DNA from: Gigaspora margarita
Taxonomy: Eukaryota; Glomeromycota; Glomeromycetes; Diversisporales; Gigasporaceae
NCBI GenBank assembly: GCA_009809945.1
Contig: WTPW01000717.1
Location: 62,001 to 126,000, forward strand
Length of the DNA stretch: 64,000 nucleotides
Direction: 5' to 3'
Part shown: positions 46,364-57,042 of the stretch, in pieces
How the letters are laid out: every line of letters begins with the position of its first letter
Position numbering within the stretch: position 1 is the stretch's first letter
The notes under the pieces: model-generated
The model's input: the letters and a program-made list of their open reading frames with translations, nothing else
The model's database searches: none
What the model was told of the DNA's origin: nothing
Position numbers and translations under genes: made by a program

Positions 46364-49175
46364 TAGAGGTTGGAATTGGTCAAATTTTTTGTAATCGGTC
46401 ATTGATCAAACACGTACAAGATAAATCAATCAATAATCGATTATGTGCTTTGATCAGTCAAAATTATTTGATTGGTCAAAATCGTTTAATCGATCATAAT
46501 CAAACATGTATTTTGATTGGTTGAATGCTTAATTGGTCAAATTGTCAGATCGGTCATAATCAAACTATTTTTAATGTAGTAAATCTATTGTAACGAATTG
46601 ACTTCAAGTTAAATTTAGTCTAAAGATTCTAGTTGAGTTGCTAATTAGGTCAGATAAATTTGATTCAGTAATTAACATTATATTTCTCTTATAAAAGAGA
46701 GAAACAAAAATAAACAAATAAGTAAAAAGAATTTTACTACATATCAGATATATATTGCATTTTGTTTATTTTTTAATTTGATCTTTATAATTTTTTTTAG
46801 ATAACACTTTTAGACTTTAGTGCTTTTTGTGTTAACATCATCATTGGTGTCCATATAGTGCTTTCATCATCAGTACTTATTGTTTTCACTTTAATTGATG
46901 TTCGCGTGGTGCTCATTGTTATTGGTGCTCCTGTCAGATTTGTTATACCTATCATTTTTTGGCAGCTCTTGTTAGTCTTTGGTGCTTTTTGTTAGTGCTC
47001 ATCAGATCGTCATTTTTGTTAGTATTTGGCGTCTCTCATTGTTGGAGTTCTTGTTTAGTAATTTTATATATCTGTTGTGCTAAAGTTAGTAACCTACCAA
47101 AGTAGGTGTCTGAAGTTTTACCTGTTTAAAATTGCTAACTAATGTGTGTGATATGATCTAATTTTAGGGGCTAATTTTAGTCAAGTACAACTTCAGGCAT
47201 AATATATCCAGTTTGGTACTTCCTTTATATAAATCTTTTTTAGGTTTTCTGCTCTTTAATTTCATCTTTAGGCAAGTGTTTTAACCTATGTTTTGTCAGC
47301 TTTTTTTTTTGTTGATTAGTAGCTTGTTTTTTTGTGATTCTGTGAGATGTAACTTATGATGAAGCAGCATAGCAAGCTGTATCATAATGAGCTAAACATT
47401 TTTATAGGTTAGTTTGTTGTGTACTAAATTGGAGTATATGCTAGTGCATGCTTAGACTTTTTATGATATAGTTAGTGGTTAGTTTATTTAGATTAAGATG
47501 GATTTGCTTGGTGTAGTTAGAGCTAAAATACAGATTTAGAGTTAGTGAATTAGCAACCAAAAATTTTCAACTGACCAAGCTGATGAAGTTTTATCGGCTT
47601 AGTTAGCTTAGCTGAAAACTTTAGGGCTGACAAATAAACATCTTTTTATATTCACAATTCACAACACAATATCAATTCAAAGATCAAAGGTATTAGTATT
47701 TGGCTTTAAGAATATCAATATACTATCTCTAGTTTCCAAGTAACTGAAAGACAGGCAAGAGGAACATGGAGATAGAGTCAGTATACATTACAAGGTGAGC
47801 AATAACAAAGAAATAACTTTATAATTAATTTTAAAAAAAATCAACCAACCAGGTTGAAAAATCAACTTAGTGATTTTTTTAATTATGGCTGGGATCATTA
47901 TCTAGAGTGTAGGTAATTTGTGCTAGAGTGTTTATTAGTAATTAAGTTATAATGAAGTAGATGGTTTGAATAGCTACTTCAGGTTCAATGCGTTTATAAA
48001 CCAACTATCGGCTTAGTCAAAAGAGGCAGTTAAATTTGGTAAGTTTGGTTGGTTCCTTGGTAGAATTGGTGCTATCTCTTGTTTTATTAACTATACATTC
48101 TCTATACTACAACCAATTCAATATATTGACTGGCTAGACAATCATATGAGGTAATCTATACTTTAATCTATAACCATGGCTTAAGCACAGTATATTGGGT
48201 CTAAACCGGAAGAATGAATATTGATATCACATGTACAAGACAAGAGCAGGGAAAATAAATCTCAACTATGCTTAATAACGAAATAGGAAACAGTTTAATT
48301 GTAAAACATAAAGTAAACTTTATGAGTTCAAATATGTATATACTGTATATTGTTATATACAATTGCAACAACTTTCGTTATATAACAGTTTTGAAAATAA
48401 TATGCGATGACATTCGTTATATAATATTTTTTTAAAATGTTATGTGCGTATTTTTATTATTTTTTGTAAGAATGAGATGTTGCGTGAGAGATGTTTGGTT
48501 CGGTTGAGTAGGTATGAGGTCATAAGGGACAGGAGATGCTATAATTAAGGCACATGGCATCCATTTGTCACAAGACTATAAATAATGTAAAGTTGATGAG
48601 TAGTAGATATGAGGTATTTGTGACAGATATTGGGTGTATGGGAAAGAAGTAAAAATGAGGTTTTGCATGAAATATTTTGGTTCTATTGAGTAGGTAACGT
48701 ATTTAAGGCCTTTGGTTAGTGAATATATTCACATTAATTTAAAATACATGTATCAAATTTGTTTATTATAATAATCGAAAATGATTGATATGTTTGATCA
48801 CTGAGCAAGCGACTGTATTCAAAAAAATATTTTGATTAGTCACACAATCAAACAAATCAAATAATCGATCATTTTGTAATTGATCATCATCTCTATATGG
48901 TACACTATCAGTGGCTTGTGTAGAAAACTCAGATATTGTAAATGATGGCCTTATGGCCAAACTGAGTATACTGAAATAGGAATATCAAGTTCGAATCTCT
49001 AATTGTAATCAATTAAACTTTATAATCGATCATAGCTTTTGATTGATTATAATTGATCCAATGGTTATAATCGATCATTGGGTTTGATCGATCATGATCA
49101 AACAACAAATTTCATGATCAATCATAACCGATTTGACTAAGCAATCGGTTATACAATAATCAATTTCAATCTCGA
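46364..49175. mobile_element. 2.8-kb hAT-like element between protease and reverse transcriptase
   Basis: The octamer ATTGAAGT is exact on both sides (46356-46363, 49176-49183). The ends TAGAGGTTGGAATTGGTC and (reverse) TCGAGATTGAAATTGAT are inverted. TAGAG is a classic hAT terminus. Both subterminal regions (46380-46570 and 48780-49160) are packed with TCGATCATAATCAAAC / GTTTGATCGATCATGATCAA motifs. The 2-kb centre has no ORF longer than about 65 codons, so no transposase survives. The frame 48766-48960 lies in the repeat-rich right end. Confidence 0.85.
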
Positions 49176-49184
49176 ATTGAAGTT

Positions 49185-49475
49185 CTATTGGGCTTGAACT
49201 ATCTCAAACCAGTCCGTACCTAGGAGAAAGGTTTCTTCTGGGAACTCAATGACTTGTAGTAGTGTGGGTACAAGTATGTCTTGTACAGCTAGCTTTACTT
49301 CACTTATCTGATCCAACGCCCTTTCTTTTTGCCTATTTGCTGTTACTACTACCACTTTGGAGGGTGCATCAATATCTAGATCCAATTTTCTTCTCAACCT
49401 ATCTGTAATGATGCTTACTGCAGCCCCCAAATCGAGAATTGCCATGCCAGAGTTCCCTTTATTCGCACATGACAC
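49185..49475 (-). pseudogene. Gypsy aspartic protease fragment
   Basis: The 96-residue frame contains MAILDLGAAVSIITDRL, the retropepsin active-site region with DLGA in place of the usual D-T/S-G-A, and later FLLGTDWFEIVQAQ, the expected LG-D-W C-terminal block. It would process the Gag-Pol polyprotein. The stop after QAQ is followed, across the hAT-like insertion, by the RT-proximal linker. Substitution at the second active-site position and the lost continuity suggest it is inactive. The ATG is internal to the original polyprotein. Confidence 0.8.
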
Positions 49476-49663
49476 TTGGCAGTAATTGTCCAGCCCAATC
49501 CTGAGTGGTCCATTTAGTCACATGATTAACTAGTGTGTTCTCAGGTGGTGGCAGGTTATAGCACAGTATTTTGGTGAGGTTTCTTGTTTGATTGGGATAG
49601 TGCTGCATTTGTGCAATAGTCGTACTTGTCTGCATATTTAAAATATTATCCGCTACATTGTAT

Positions 49664-49979
49664 CAGTATATAAAATCTATGTGCACAATGTGCTTATGTA
49701 TACATGTTTTTAAAAAGTTTTATATATTTTTATCTGGGAATGTGCACGTAATTCACATACTTTTGGGCTAAATAGTGCACCAAAATTATTTGTAAAATAC
49801 AGAAGTTGTGCATATAGAGCACATTGTGCACATAATTTATTGTAATATATTTAAATTTATCTATATAAATTTAATATAGCAAAGTCATATAGTGCACAAA
49901 ATTTTAAATTTGTTCACATAAATTATGTGTACAATGTGCACAAGATTCACATACTTTTGGGATCAGATTTTATATACTG
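49664..49979. mobile_element. 316-bp hAT-like element with TGTGCACA repeats
   Basis: The ends CAGTATATAAAATCT are inverted perfectly over 15 bp. The flanking octamers CATTGTAT (49656-49663) and CATTATAT (49980-49987) match at 7 of 8 positions. The interior is filled with ATGTGCACAATGTGC-type motifs on both strands. It splits the gypsy region between gag zinc knuckle and protease. Confidence 0.75.
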
Positions 49980-50295
49980 CATTATATAGTTTAACTTGGT
50001 TTATTAATGATAGTTGTCTCTTTGATCTTGGTTTCTTTATGATAGGTTTAGGGTCTGCAATCTCCTCTATTTGTATTGGTTCAGGCTTGGTATGGCTTCT
50101 TAGATTAAATTCTTTTTTGATTCCTGAATTTTGGTTTGTTGATCTACATCACATGGCTTAGAGCAATCTCTGATTCTGGTATACACTTCTTTTTCTCTGA
50201 TAAGTATCCTTCACCTGTTTTTACCCAAGCTATGTTCACCCTTCTGTTTTCTCTGTTGTTAAAGTTATTATGTTCGCCTCGATTAATCTTTTCTG

Positions 50296-50345
50296 CCCTA
50301 CAGTTATGTGCTAGATGACCTATTTTTTCGCATAAGTAGCAATGA
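50296..50345 (-). pseudogene. Gag nucleocapsid zinc knuckle
   Basis: The minus strand encodes HHCYLCEKIGHLAHNC, an intact CX2CX4HX4C knuckle typical of retrotransposon nucleocapsid, which binds genomic RNA. It is cut off from the capsid part of gag by the hAT-like element at 50394-51646. Confidence 0.85.
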
Positions 50346-50393
50346 TGAGCTTTGGGCCTAAGTAGTGTGGGTTCAATCTAGGTGGGGTATATC

Positions 50394-51646
50394 CAGTATT
50401 TAAAATTGGCCTGTGGAATCTGCGGAGCGCAGACTAAAAATTTAATCTGCAATTTTTTTTTAAGAATATATGCGGATTCCGCAAATATGAGAAAAAACAT
50501 TCCACAGAATTTCTGCATATTATAGATATTTTTTTTGTTCTGCAGGTTTAATATTAGGTAAATCTGTGGGCATTTATTAAAAATTTATTTGAATATATGC
50601 TAAAATCAAATAGGAAATGTATGCTAATCAAACCTGCAGGCCGATAGCATAGTGGTTATGCTCCCAGGTTACAAATCGAAGGTTGCCGGTTCAAATCTCC
50701 CTAGAGGCAAAATGAAAAAAACCAGCTGAGTAGGGAACTGAAACACTGTGGGAACCAGGGACCCAGGACATCTATAGATCGACTTATTTGGGCAGTTGCT
50801 GTTATCAAATCTGTGGCGGTAAAATGAAATGAGTTAGAACCTGATTTGGAATAACCGAAGTCACGAGACGTAATGCGATGCCTAAGTTTGATGAAGATAC
50901 TACATGAACTCATGGCGCAGGTTGCCGACCACCATTCCGTGACCCGAGGGATCGCTTTCAGTAGTTGGAGCCCCCGAGGATAGAAAAATAGCCAGTGAGG
51001 CAAACGACCTGAGCACCTTAGAGCAGCTGGGTAAGCCATATTTGCAGAGAAATGATGGGGTTGACGGCAGTAGTTGGAAACCTTAGTATAGTAATATATG
51101 TATCATTTAGGACATTGCGGCAGGATTGCCAAAAAAAAAAAAAAAAAAAAAGAAACGTATGCTAATCACAATGTTCTACTATTGACTTCGTATAAGCAAG
51201 TGATTGGAACAGTTGTATAAAGTTTGAAATAATTACATATTTCAGGCAAAAATAATTTAGCTAATTTTTTATCAAGTTTTCTAGAATTCATAGTAATAGC
51301 TATAAAGATATACAGTGCACTTCAAATAAACTTTTCATTACTTCTTGTTGTATTTAATACTCCTAGGGCTTTGTTAGTTATGTATATACATATCTGGTAT
51401 ATACATACATACGTACGTAATTCTTAATTTGATCTTTACTGTATTCGGATTCCAAGTATATAATGGTAAAATTGCACAAAATAAATTTTATTAAATAAAA
51501 TTTCATTTCCGCATATTAAACTAATTTTCTGCAGATGAATAATTTAATAAAAATGTAATGCGCAAGTTGATACACTAATTCTGCAGTTTTTATTAAAATA
51601 TTAAATGTATTCTGTATAAAATTTTAAAGTCCAATTTTAAACATTG
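50394..51646. mobile_element. 1.25-kb hAT-like element inside gag, itself carrying a SINE
   Basis: The octamer GGTATATC is exact on both sides (50386-50393, 51647-51654). The ends CAGTATTTAAAATTGG and (reverse) CAATGTTTAAAATTGG are inverted. Both subterminal regions have TTCTGCAGATTAA / AATCTGCGGA-like motifs. Without the SINE and one SINE duplication it is about 715 bp. No coding capacity. Confidence 0.85.
50631..51151 (+). mobile_element. tRNA-derived SINE, ~520 bp, with poly(A) tail and 17-bp target duplication
   Basis: The A box TAGCATAGTGG (50645-50655) and B box GGTTCAAATCTC (50688-50699) have ideal spacing for RNA polymerase III. The body is less AT-rich and ends in about 20 A (51132-51151). 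GAAATGTATGCTAATCA (50614-50630) and GAAACGTATGCTAATCA (51152-51168) are the target duplication with one difference. The body shows no obvious similarity to the SINE at 26850-27853. The 112-codon frame 50701-51039 (-) is a by-product. Confidence 0.85.
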
Positions 51647-51654
51647 GGTATATC

Positions 51655-52472
51655 TGGTTGCACAGTTTTTCTGGTCACAATTGCAGAGATGAGGGATGCA
51701 TAATTCAATGACATTTGTTGCATTTTTTTGGTTAACGAGTTTATGTCATCTTCTATTTTTCTTTCTGGGACCATCTCTTTGCCTGGCTTCTTCATATAAA
51801 ATTTTCTCACCCTAATTTGTTCAGCAACTTCTATAACTTCTTCCAAGGTTTAGGGTCCTTTATCACAGCATATATAGCAATCTCTTGCCTCAGCTCTGAT
51901 AAAAACAAACAAACAATATAATTATCAGGCAATCTATTTCTGGGATCTACTTTTTTCTGAGCCATTTAAATTTAACCACATATTTAGGAACATGTTAATT
52001 TGGCCCATGTTTAATATTATGCAATTCATTATGCCACTTGTTCCTTTTCTCTAGGGTCCCAAAGTGTTTATTAAACAAGGCCACAAATAAAGTATCTTTA
52101 TTATCTAACCAGCTAGTAATAGTATCTTTGATATTATCGTACCAATATGAGATGGTACCAAGCAAGTAACCCAAGGCAATTTTGATCTTTTGATTGTTCT
52201 TCCAATTATTAGCTAGTGCAGCCTTTTTGAACATAACAATCCATTCAGTAGGATCTTCTTTTTCTATACTCTAGAATTGCTCTACCTTAACAATATTCAA
52301 TTCTTTCATACCATCTGTCTTTCCCTTTTTCAACTCATCTGCAACTTTCTTAAAACCATCAGTAACTTGCTTGAGGAGTTGTCTCAGTTGGGTGAAATCT
52401 ATACTTGATATGTGAGTAGTCTTTATATTTTTCTTTTTTGCTTTCAATCTCTGGTTCTTTTACTAACAGCAT
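51655..52472 (-). pseudogene. Gypsy gag capsid region, frameshifted
   Basis: From the ATG at 52472 the minus strand reads MLLVKEPEIESKKEK. A frame change and a stop follow before SSIDFTQLRQLLKQVTDGFK, DPTEWIVMFKKAALANNWKN, then GTISYWYDNIKDTITSW and FNKHFGTLEKRNKWHNELHN. The next frame is RNRLPDNYIVCLFLSELRQE, ending in VIEVAEQIRVRKFYMKKPG. This matches the retrotransposon gag (capsid) organisation, with EW...F..AA near the start and F...F at the end. At least one stop and two frameshifts are present. The right-hand boundary adjoins the primer-binding region. Confidence 0.85.
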
Positions 52473-52601
52473 TTTATCTCTTCCCTAGTTGATTCACACA
52501 GAATCAGGTATGATGGCTTATACAGAGTGTACAATCAAACTTACATAGAGCTATTATCTTCAGCATCGATTCTTGTTATGGATCTCACAGTTACCACCAA
52601 T

Positions 52602-53431
52602 TGTTAACCCTTGAAGTATCTCTTAGAAATTGAAGTTAATAGAACAATAATTGTCAAGGAATCATATGAGCACAGAGACACGAACTGTGCAATAGTTTAG
52701 TATAGTTAATAGTGTTTATACAAATGAGAGGGTTTATGTATAGTGTAATTTAGCAATTCGAAAGAGTTGTAATGTAATTTATAGAATTGATTTTTAATAT
52801 ATAATATCTTTTTATTGATAATAAAGAAAAGTAATGGTGAACATGCCTACAAATTGGAGCGAATATCGCTCATTTATATAATAAAATATTCTATACTAAA
52901 AATATGGCACTTATGCCATAAGTGATTGTTCAATCGTTCATATTATATCTATCACTCTGATTAATGCTATTCCAACAGGACCCCGGACATATAGTACAGA
53001 GGTCATACATTACGCAATTCAGCAAAAACCCCCAAAATTTGAGAAGCAAAAAAACAGTTTTTGGCAATTATCTTGGCATCCAGTGGTCCAATTTGAATGA
53101 ACTTTTTTTTAAAATGAAGCTCTCAGTGAGGCGCATCTAACAAAAAAAAAGTTCATTCAATTCTGATTACTGGATCGGAAGTTATTTAAGTAAATAGATT
53201 TTGACATTTTCAGCAAATTAGGTCAAAATTGGCCAAAATCCAGTTATGACCTATATCAAAGATGTCCGGGGTCCTATTCCAACTATATCACTTTTTCATG
53301 TTGGTTCCCTCCAGTACACCCGATATAACATGAGTGGTTGATATAATGGAAATGGCAGATCTGACATTTTGGGCACAGCAATCCTGTATTCCACGTGATA
53401 GGTTGATCAGAGTACATCAGCAGGAGTAACA
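52602..53431 (-). repeat. Right (5') LTR, CpG-depleted, interrupted by a hAT-like element
   Basis: It runs TGTTAACCC to GTAACA. Without the insertion 52977-53275 and one octamer it is about 523 bp. Compared with the left LTR nearly every CpG has become TG, CA or TA (CTTGAAG, AATAATTG, TCATATGAG), while non-CpG positions are largely conserved. Confidence 0.85.
52977..53275. mobile_element. 299-bp hAT-like element, family copy 2
   Basis: It has the same ends (AGGACCCCGGACAT) and the same interior blocks (AATGAAGCTCTCAGTGAG, ATTCAATTCTGATTAC) as 21462-21756. The octamer ATTCCAAC is exact on both sides (52969-52976, 53276-53283). The left LTR shows the uninterrupted site TGCTATTCCTACCATATCAC. 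Confidence 0.9.
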
Positions 53432-54829
53432 CCAGAAATTTGTTTTATTTGATGAATGCATTTTTATATAAGTGAGTTATACGCGTTTGAACTAACATGA
53501 GATATGCACCAGAAAATAGCAATTAATATTGCGCTGGAGTAGCTTGCTACTAGCCGATAGTTTTCTACCTGTATATTGTAGCCTGGCTGTCAGTGCAAAC
53601 ATGCAATATTGATATTCAGTTATAATTCTAACATGTGATTATGTGAATACAGTTATGAAAATGGCAGGCTCCAAAGATTCTTATCCTGCTATTTTGTTTT
53701 TTATTTTTATTTTTTTTATTTTTTTTATTTTTTTTCGAGATTTATTATTTAGTTATTTATTTATTTCATTTTTTATATACCCCCTCATCTGTTCTATCTT
53801 ATTATTATTTGTCAGATTCTGACTGGCTATTTATTCCAAACAGATGTGGTTGATCGCTTAGTCATTAGTCAGAATACACTTTTGTCAAGTTGGCCACTAC
53901 CATTTCTGGATGTTGTCTGTTCTGTATGTACCTATAAAATGCTTTTGATAGCTATCTGCTGATTTTCTGAATGAGTAGTAACTAATTTGTGCTATAAATG
54001 ATGCTAACTGATACATGTGACACAACTGTTACATGAGGCATATCCAGCACATGAACTCAGCATGCACTTATTTGTGCGAGTGATGCAAACCCAAAATGAG
54101 AAATTAACCAATCAGAGAATGTAAAATGTGATGATCCCAGATCAGCCCGACACATGAGCAAAGCGAAGAAAACTCAAAAAAAATGAAAAAGAGAAAATAC
54201 AAGAAAAGAAGTGTTTAAACCTGTCTTGGGGCACTAATTGAAAATGACAAGAATAAAATTTTATATATAAATCATAATTATTTATTATTATAGCCTCTAA
54301 CCCTAATGTTCTAACCCTAACTTTTTAATTTCACGAACTTAGTTTATTTTTACATCAATTTTCTTTTTGGATTTGTATCACTCACAAAAATAAGTATTCC
54401 GCATAAGCATGTCCCTCCCATGATTTTTGACCAATCAGTTTTCAAGATCAGATGTAAACATAAACAATCGAGTTTTTTTACAAAAAAAACCAGAAATATC
54501 ATGAATTTTAATTAAGAAACTACCTTTTGTAGCCTAATTAAAAATGCTTCTCGTGAAATTTTACTAATAGAAACTTTATTGTCCTAACTCAAACTTTAAC
54601 CTAACTCTAACCCAAACTACAATGTTTATTCTCAGTAAAAATTACAGGAGGAACAATTTTGTTGGTGTGCTACCTAAGTTAGCAAATACAGCGCATTTGG
54701 CACAGTTGTTTTACAGGTCAAAATTTTTTAATATAATAGGATGAAATTAAGGTGATATGTATAAAAACAAACATTATTAAATCAAATATAAGATTATTTA
54801 TTAACTAAAATAATCATAAATATATTAGC
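53432..54829. other. Flank of the gypsy element and a TCATCACAT-related repeat
   Basis: 53432-53600 continues the ~510-bp unit seen left of the element. 53692-53745 is a T-rich low-complexity run. 54090-54620 shares blocks with 35335-35470: a TGATGATC...GCAAAGCGAAG run, then CTTGGGGCACTAATTGAAAA, and a further copy CCTTTTGTAGCCTAATTAAA near 54525. It includes short CCCTAACCCTAA-like stretches. Its class is unknown. No gene was seen. Confidence 0.4.
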
Positions 54830-55080
54830 CTAATATTATGGGTCAATAGATTGATGATCATATTAAATATTAAAATTAATCCAAATAAAAGAAGATATAT
54901 ATATATATTAATATAATCAACAATAATTAGCCTAATGATGTATTTCTGATTATATACATTATCAGATAATACAAATATAACATTATTAATTAACTTATAT
55001 GATTTAAATATTAGCCCAATAATTGATGATATATATTAGTTATCTTTATAATTAGATGATTTGTTTATTTTGTAATATGG

Positions 55081-55468
55081 GGTCTGTGCCTTGAAAATAG
55101 TATTCCAAGGTCCCCAAACCAAAATTGAGATTTTTGTTAAATCTTAATTTATGAAATACAAAGTTTATTTCATGCAAATATTATAACTGGTTAGCTTAAT
55201 ATTAAAATGAGTTATGGAAGTTCAGAAGATTTTTTGAATATAGAATAGAAATGATCGATATAGGGATAAATATTTTACCATCAATTTTGAATGGACATCA
55301 TTACACAATTTTAATTTTTATTCAATAACAAAAAAGATTTGTGAAGATCATATCTAAAATTAGCTAAAAATCAAATTTGGGTTGTTTTGGTTATACAATC
55401 ATTATTCACTATTTACTCAAAAAAAATTTCTAGTGCTATAGGGTCATTTTCAAGGCACAGACTCTATA
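55081..55468. mobile_element. ~388-bp inverted-repeat element in the satellite
   Basis: The left end GGGGTCTGTGCCTTGAAAAT and the reversed right end AGAGTCTGTGCCTTGAAAAT are inverted over about 20 bp. ATAT (or TA) is duplicated, and removal restores GTTAATATTTATCTG. The interior has no long palindrome and no ORF. Confidence 0.65.
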
Positions 55469-55850
55469 TTTATCTGATTTTATTAATTTATTTTTTTGAA
55501 CTTAAAATTGGTTGATATTTTGCCAATTATTGTAATTTTCTGTTTTTACTAACTAATCTATTTCTAATTATATTTGTTATCAGAATAATATAAATAAGGT
55601 ATTATTAATTAACTGATGTGATCTAAATATTAGGCTGATAATTGATAATATATATCAATTATTATACGGTTTTATTTATTTTGTGTTAATATTTATCTGA
55701 TTTTATTAATTTATTTTTAAACTTAAAATAGGCTAATATTTTGCTGATTAGTTTAGTGTTCTATTTTCACTAACTAATATATTACTAATTATATACATTG
55801 TCAAATAATATAAATATAATATTATTACTTAACTCATATAATCTAATATG

Positions 55851-56092
55851 GGAGGACATCAATAAAAAAGGGACAAATTTTTTCTAAGTAAAAGTTTTTT
55901 AACTTTAAGTTAAAATAGCTTAACGACTACTTAAGCAATTTTAATAAATTTTTTTTATTTTAATTTTATATAGTTATAGAATTAAAACAAAAAAAATTAC
56001 TAAATTAAATTGGTAGTTGTTAAGATATTTTAATTTAAAATTTTAAAAATAGTTACTAAAAATGATTTGTCCCTTTTTTATTGATGTTCTCT
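55851..56092. mobile_element. ~242-bp TA-flanked inverted-repeat element, empty homologue of 26645-27909
   Basis: The left end GGGAGGACATCAATAAAAAA and the reversed right end GAGAACATCAATAAAAAAGG are inverted. TA is duplicated, and removal restores TCTAAATATTAGGC. Its arms match the SINE-split element at 26645-27909. Confidence 0.7.
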
Positions 56093-56239
56093 ATATTAGG
56101 CTAATAATTAATAATATATTTTGATAATTACATGATTTTTTTATTTTATGATAATATTGATCTAATTTTATCAATTTATTTTTTAAACTTAAAATAGGCT
56201 AATATTTTGTTGATTATTGTAATACTAATTGAAATCCAA

Positions 56240-56745
56240 AATATTATCCTAATATCATCTTAAAATCACCTATGAAAATAAGCTAATATGAAGTTGGCTA
56301 ATAACAAGTTGATAGGAATTAAAAAGGCTAATAGGCTGCAAATTTAAGAAAGTTTGTTGCATATCAGTTATAAATCAGTAAAAAATGTTCATATATTTGT
56401 ATATAGATTAGTAAAATTATAAAAAAGATATTAGCAGATGTTTAAATTAATATTTTGGTAATAAATTTACAATTAGATAAATTATAAAAAGATATTGTAT
56501 TGACTATTTTATATAAGATCAAGAAAACAATAACCTGATCATATTCATATCTTTTAAGTAAATAAAGATAAATTATTTTAATACAGTACAGGATAGCAAG
56601 AAACTTCAACTTTTTTTAGAAGGCGCCAAATTTAGGTTATGTAATACAAATTCTGATTGACCAATTTTTATAAAGTGCTAAAATTTATTTATGCAATATG
56701 AGCTATAATTGGTTAATTATTACAGTATATAAAATTAGTATTATT
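56240..56745. other. Unassigned AT-rich spacer
   Basis: No supported feature. Confidence 0.35.
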
Positions 56746-56874
56746 AATTTCCTGGGAGTTTAAAAATTATAGCAGAGATTCCTGATGATCATAGGATACA
56801 GATGGCCCGAAGGGTCATCTGCATCATATGATCATCAGGAATCTCTGCTGTAATTTTTAAGCTCACAGAAAATT
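56746..56874. mobile_element. ~129-bp hairpin element
   Basis: The arms TTATAGCAGAGATTCCTGAT (left) and ATCAGGAATCTCTGCTGTAA (right) are inverted almost without mismatch. The loop region GATGGCCCGAAGGGTCATC is itself a small hairpin. No ORF of its own. Confidence 0.65.
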
Positions 56875-56880
56875 CATGAG

Positions 56881-57042
56881 TAATACCCTGACTTACGTTG
56901 TTCATGCCTACCTTCATTATAATTTTCACGTGATTATTTGTGACCAGGAATCTTCCTATAGAAGATTTCCGGTCATGATATGATCTCATGGGAAATTATA
57001 ATGAAGGTAAGCATGAACAACAAATAGTAAGGCAGGGTATTA
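56881..57042. mobile_element. ~162-bp hairpin element
   Basis: The ends TAATACCCTGACTTAC and GTAAGGCAGGGTATTA are inverted. The arms continue TTGTTCATGCCTACCTTCAT against ATGAAGGTAAGCATGAACAA. The centre AATCTTCCTATAGAAGATT is a perfect small palindrome. It lies only a few bases right of the preceding hairpin but has different sequence. Confidence 0.7.

Larger units (their letters stand above)
38670..53431 (-). mobile_element. Ty3/gypsy LTR retrotransposon, decayed and inflated by nested insertions
   Basis: Both LTRs start TGTTAACCC and end GTAACA on the plus strand. They flank gag, protease, reverse transcriptase, RNase H and integrase remnants in that order on the minus strand, which is the Ty3/gypsy order. 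Next to the right LTR is a candidate primer-binding site (minus strand TGGTGGTAACTGTGAGATCC, two bases past the LTR). Next to the left LTR is a polypurine tract (AAGGGGGGGAT, 40530-40540). CCGG before and CCAG after are a likely 4-bp target duplication. At least six later insertions (39199-40516, 40674-41824, 46364-49175, 49664-49979, 50394-51646 with its SINE, 52977-53275) account for about 7.1 kb, leaving an original element of about 7.6 kb. Confidence 0.9.
54830..56230. repeat. Satellite of ~225-bp units, about four copies, with two inserted elements
   Basis: Ordered blocks TTTATCTGATTTTATTAATT, ACTTAAAATAGGCTAATATT, TTACTAACTAATATATTAC, AATATAAATATAATATTATT and TCTAAATATTAGGCTAATAA recur at about 54830, 55470, 55690 and 56140. 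The two interruptions (55081-55468 and 55851-56092) are separate elements whose removal restores the unit. Confidence 0.75.

Noticed and set aside
46267..46524. 85-codon plus-strand frame across a junction
   Set aside because: It crosses from the acidic RT linker (antisense) into the hAT-like insertion, so it cannot be an original gene.
49925..50318. Two plus-strand frames of 60-78 codons
   Set aside because: They are antisense to gag-pro remnants and overlap the 316-bp element; no motif.
50641..50715. Functional tRNA gene at the SINE head
   Set aside because: A and B boxes are present, but the acceptor arm does not close and the sequence continues into a poly(A)-tailed body with a target duplication.
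50701..51039. 112-codon minus frame
   Set aside because: It lies wholly within the SINE body, whose less AT-rich sequence has few stops.
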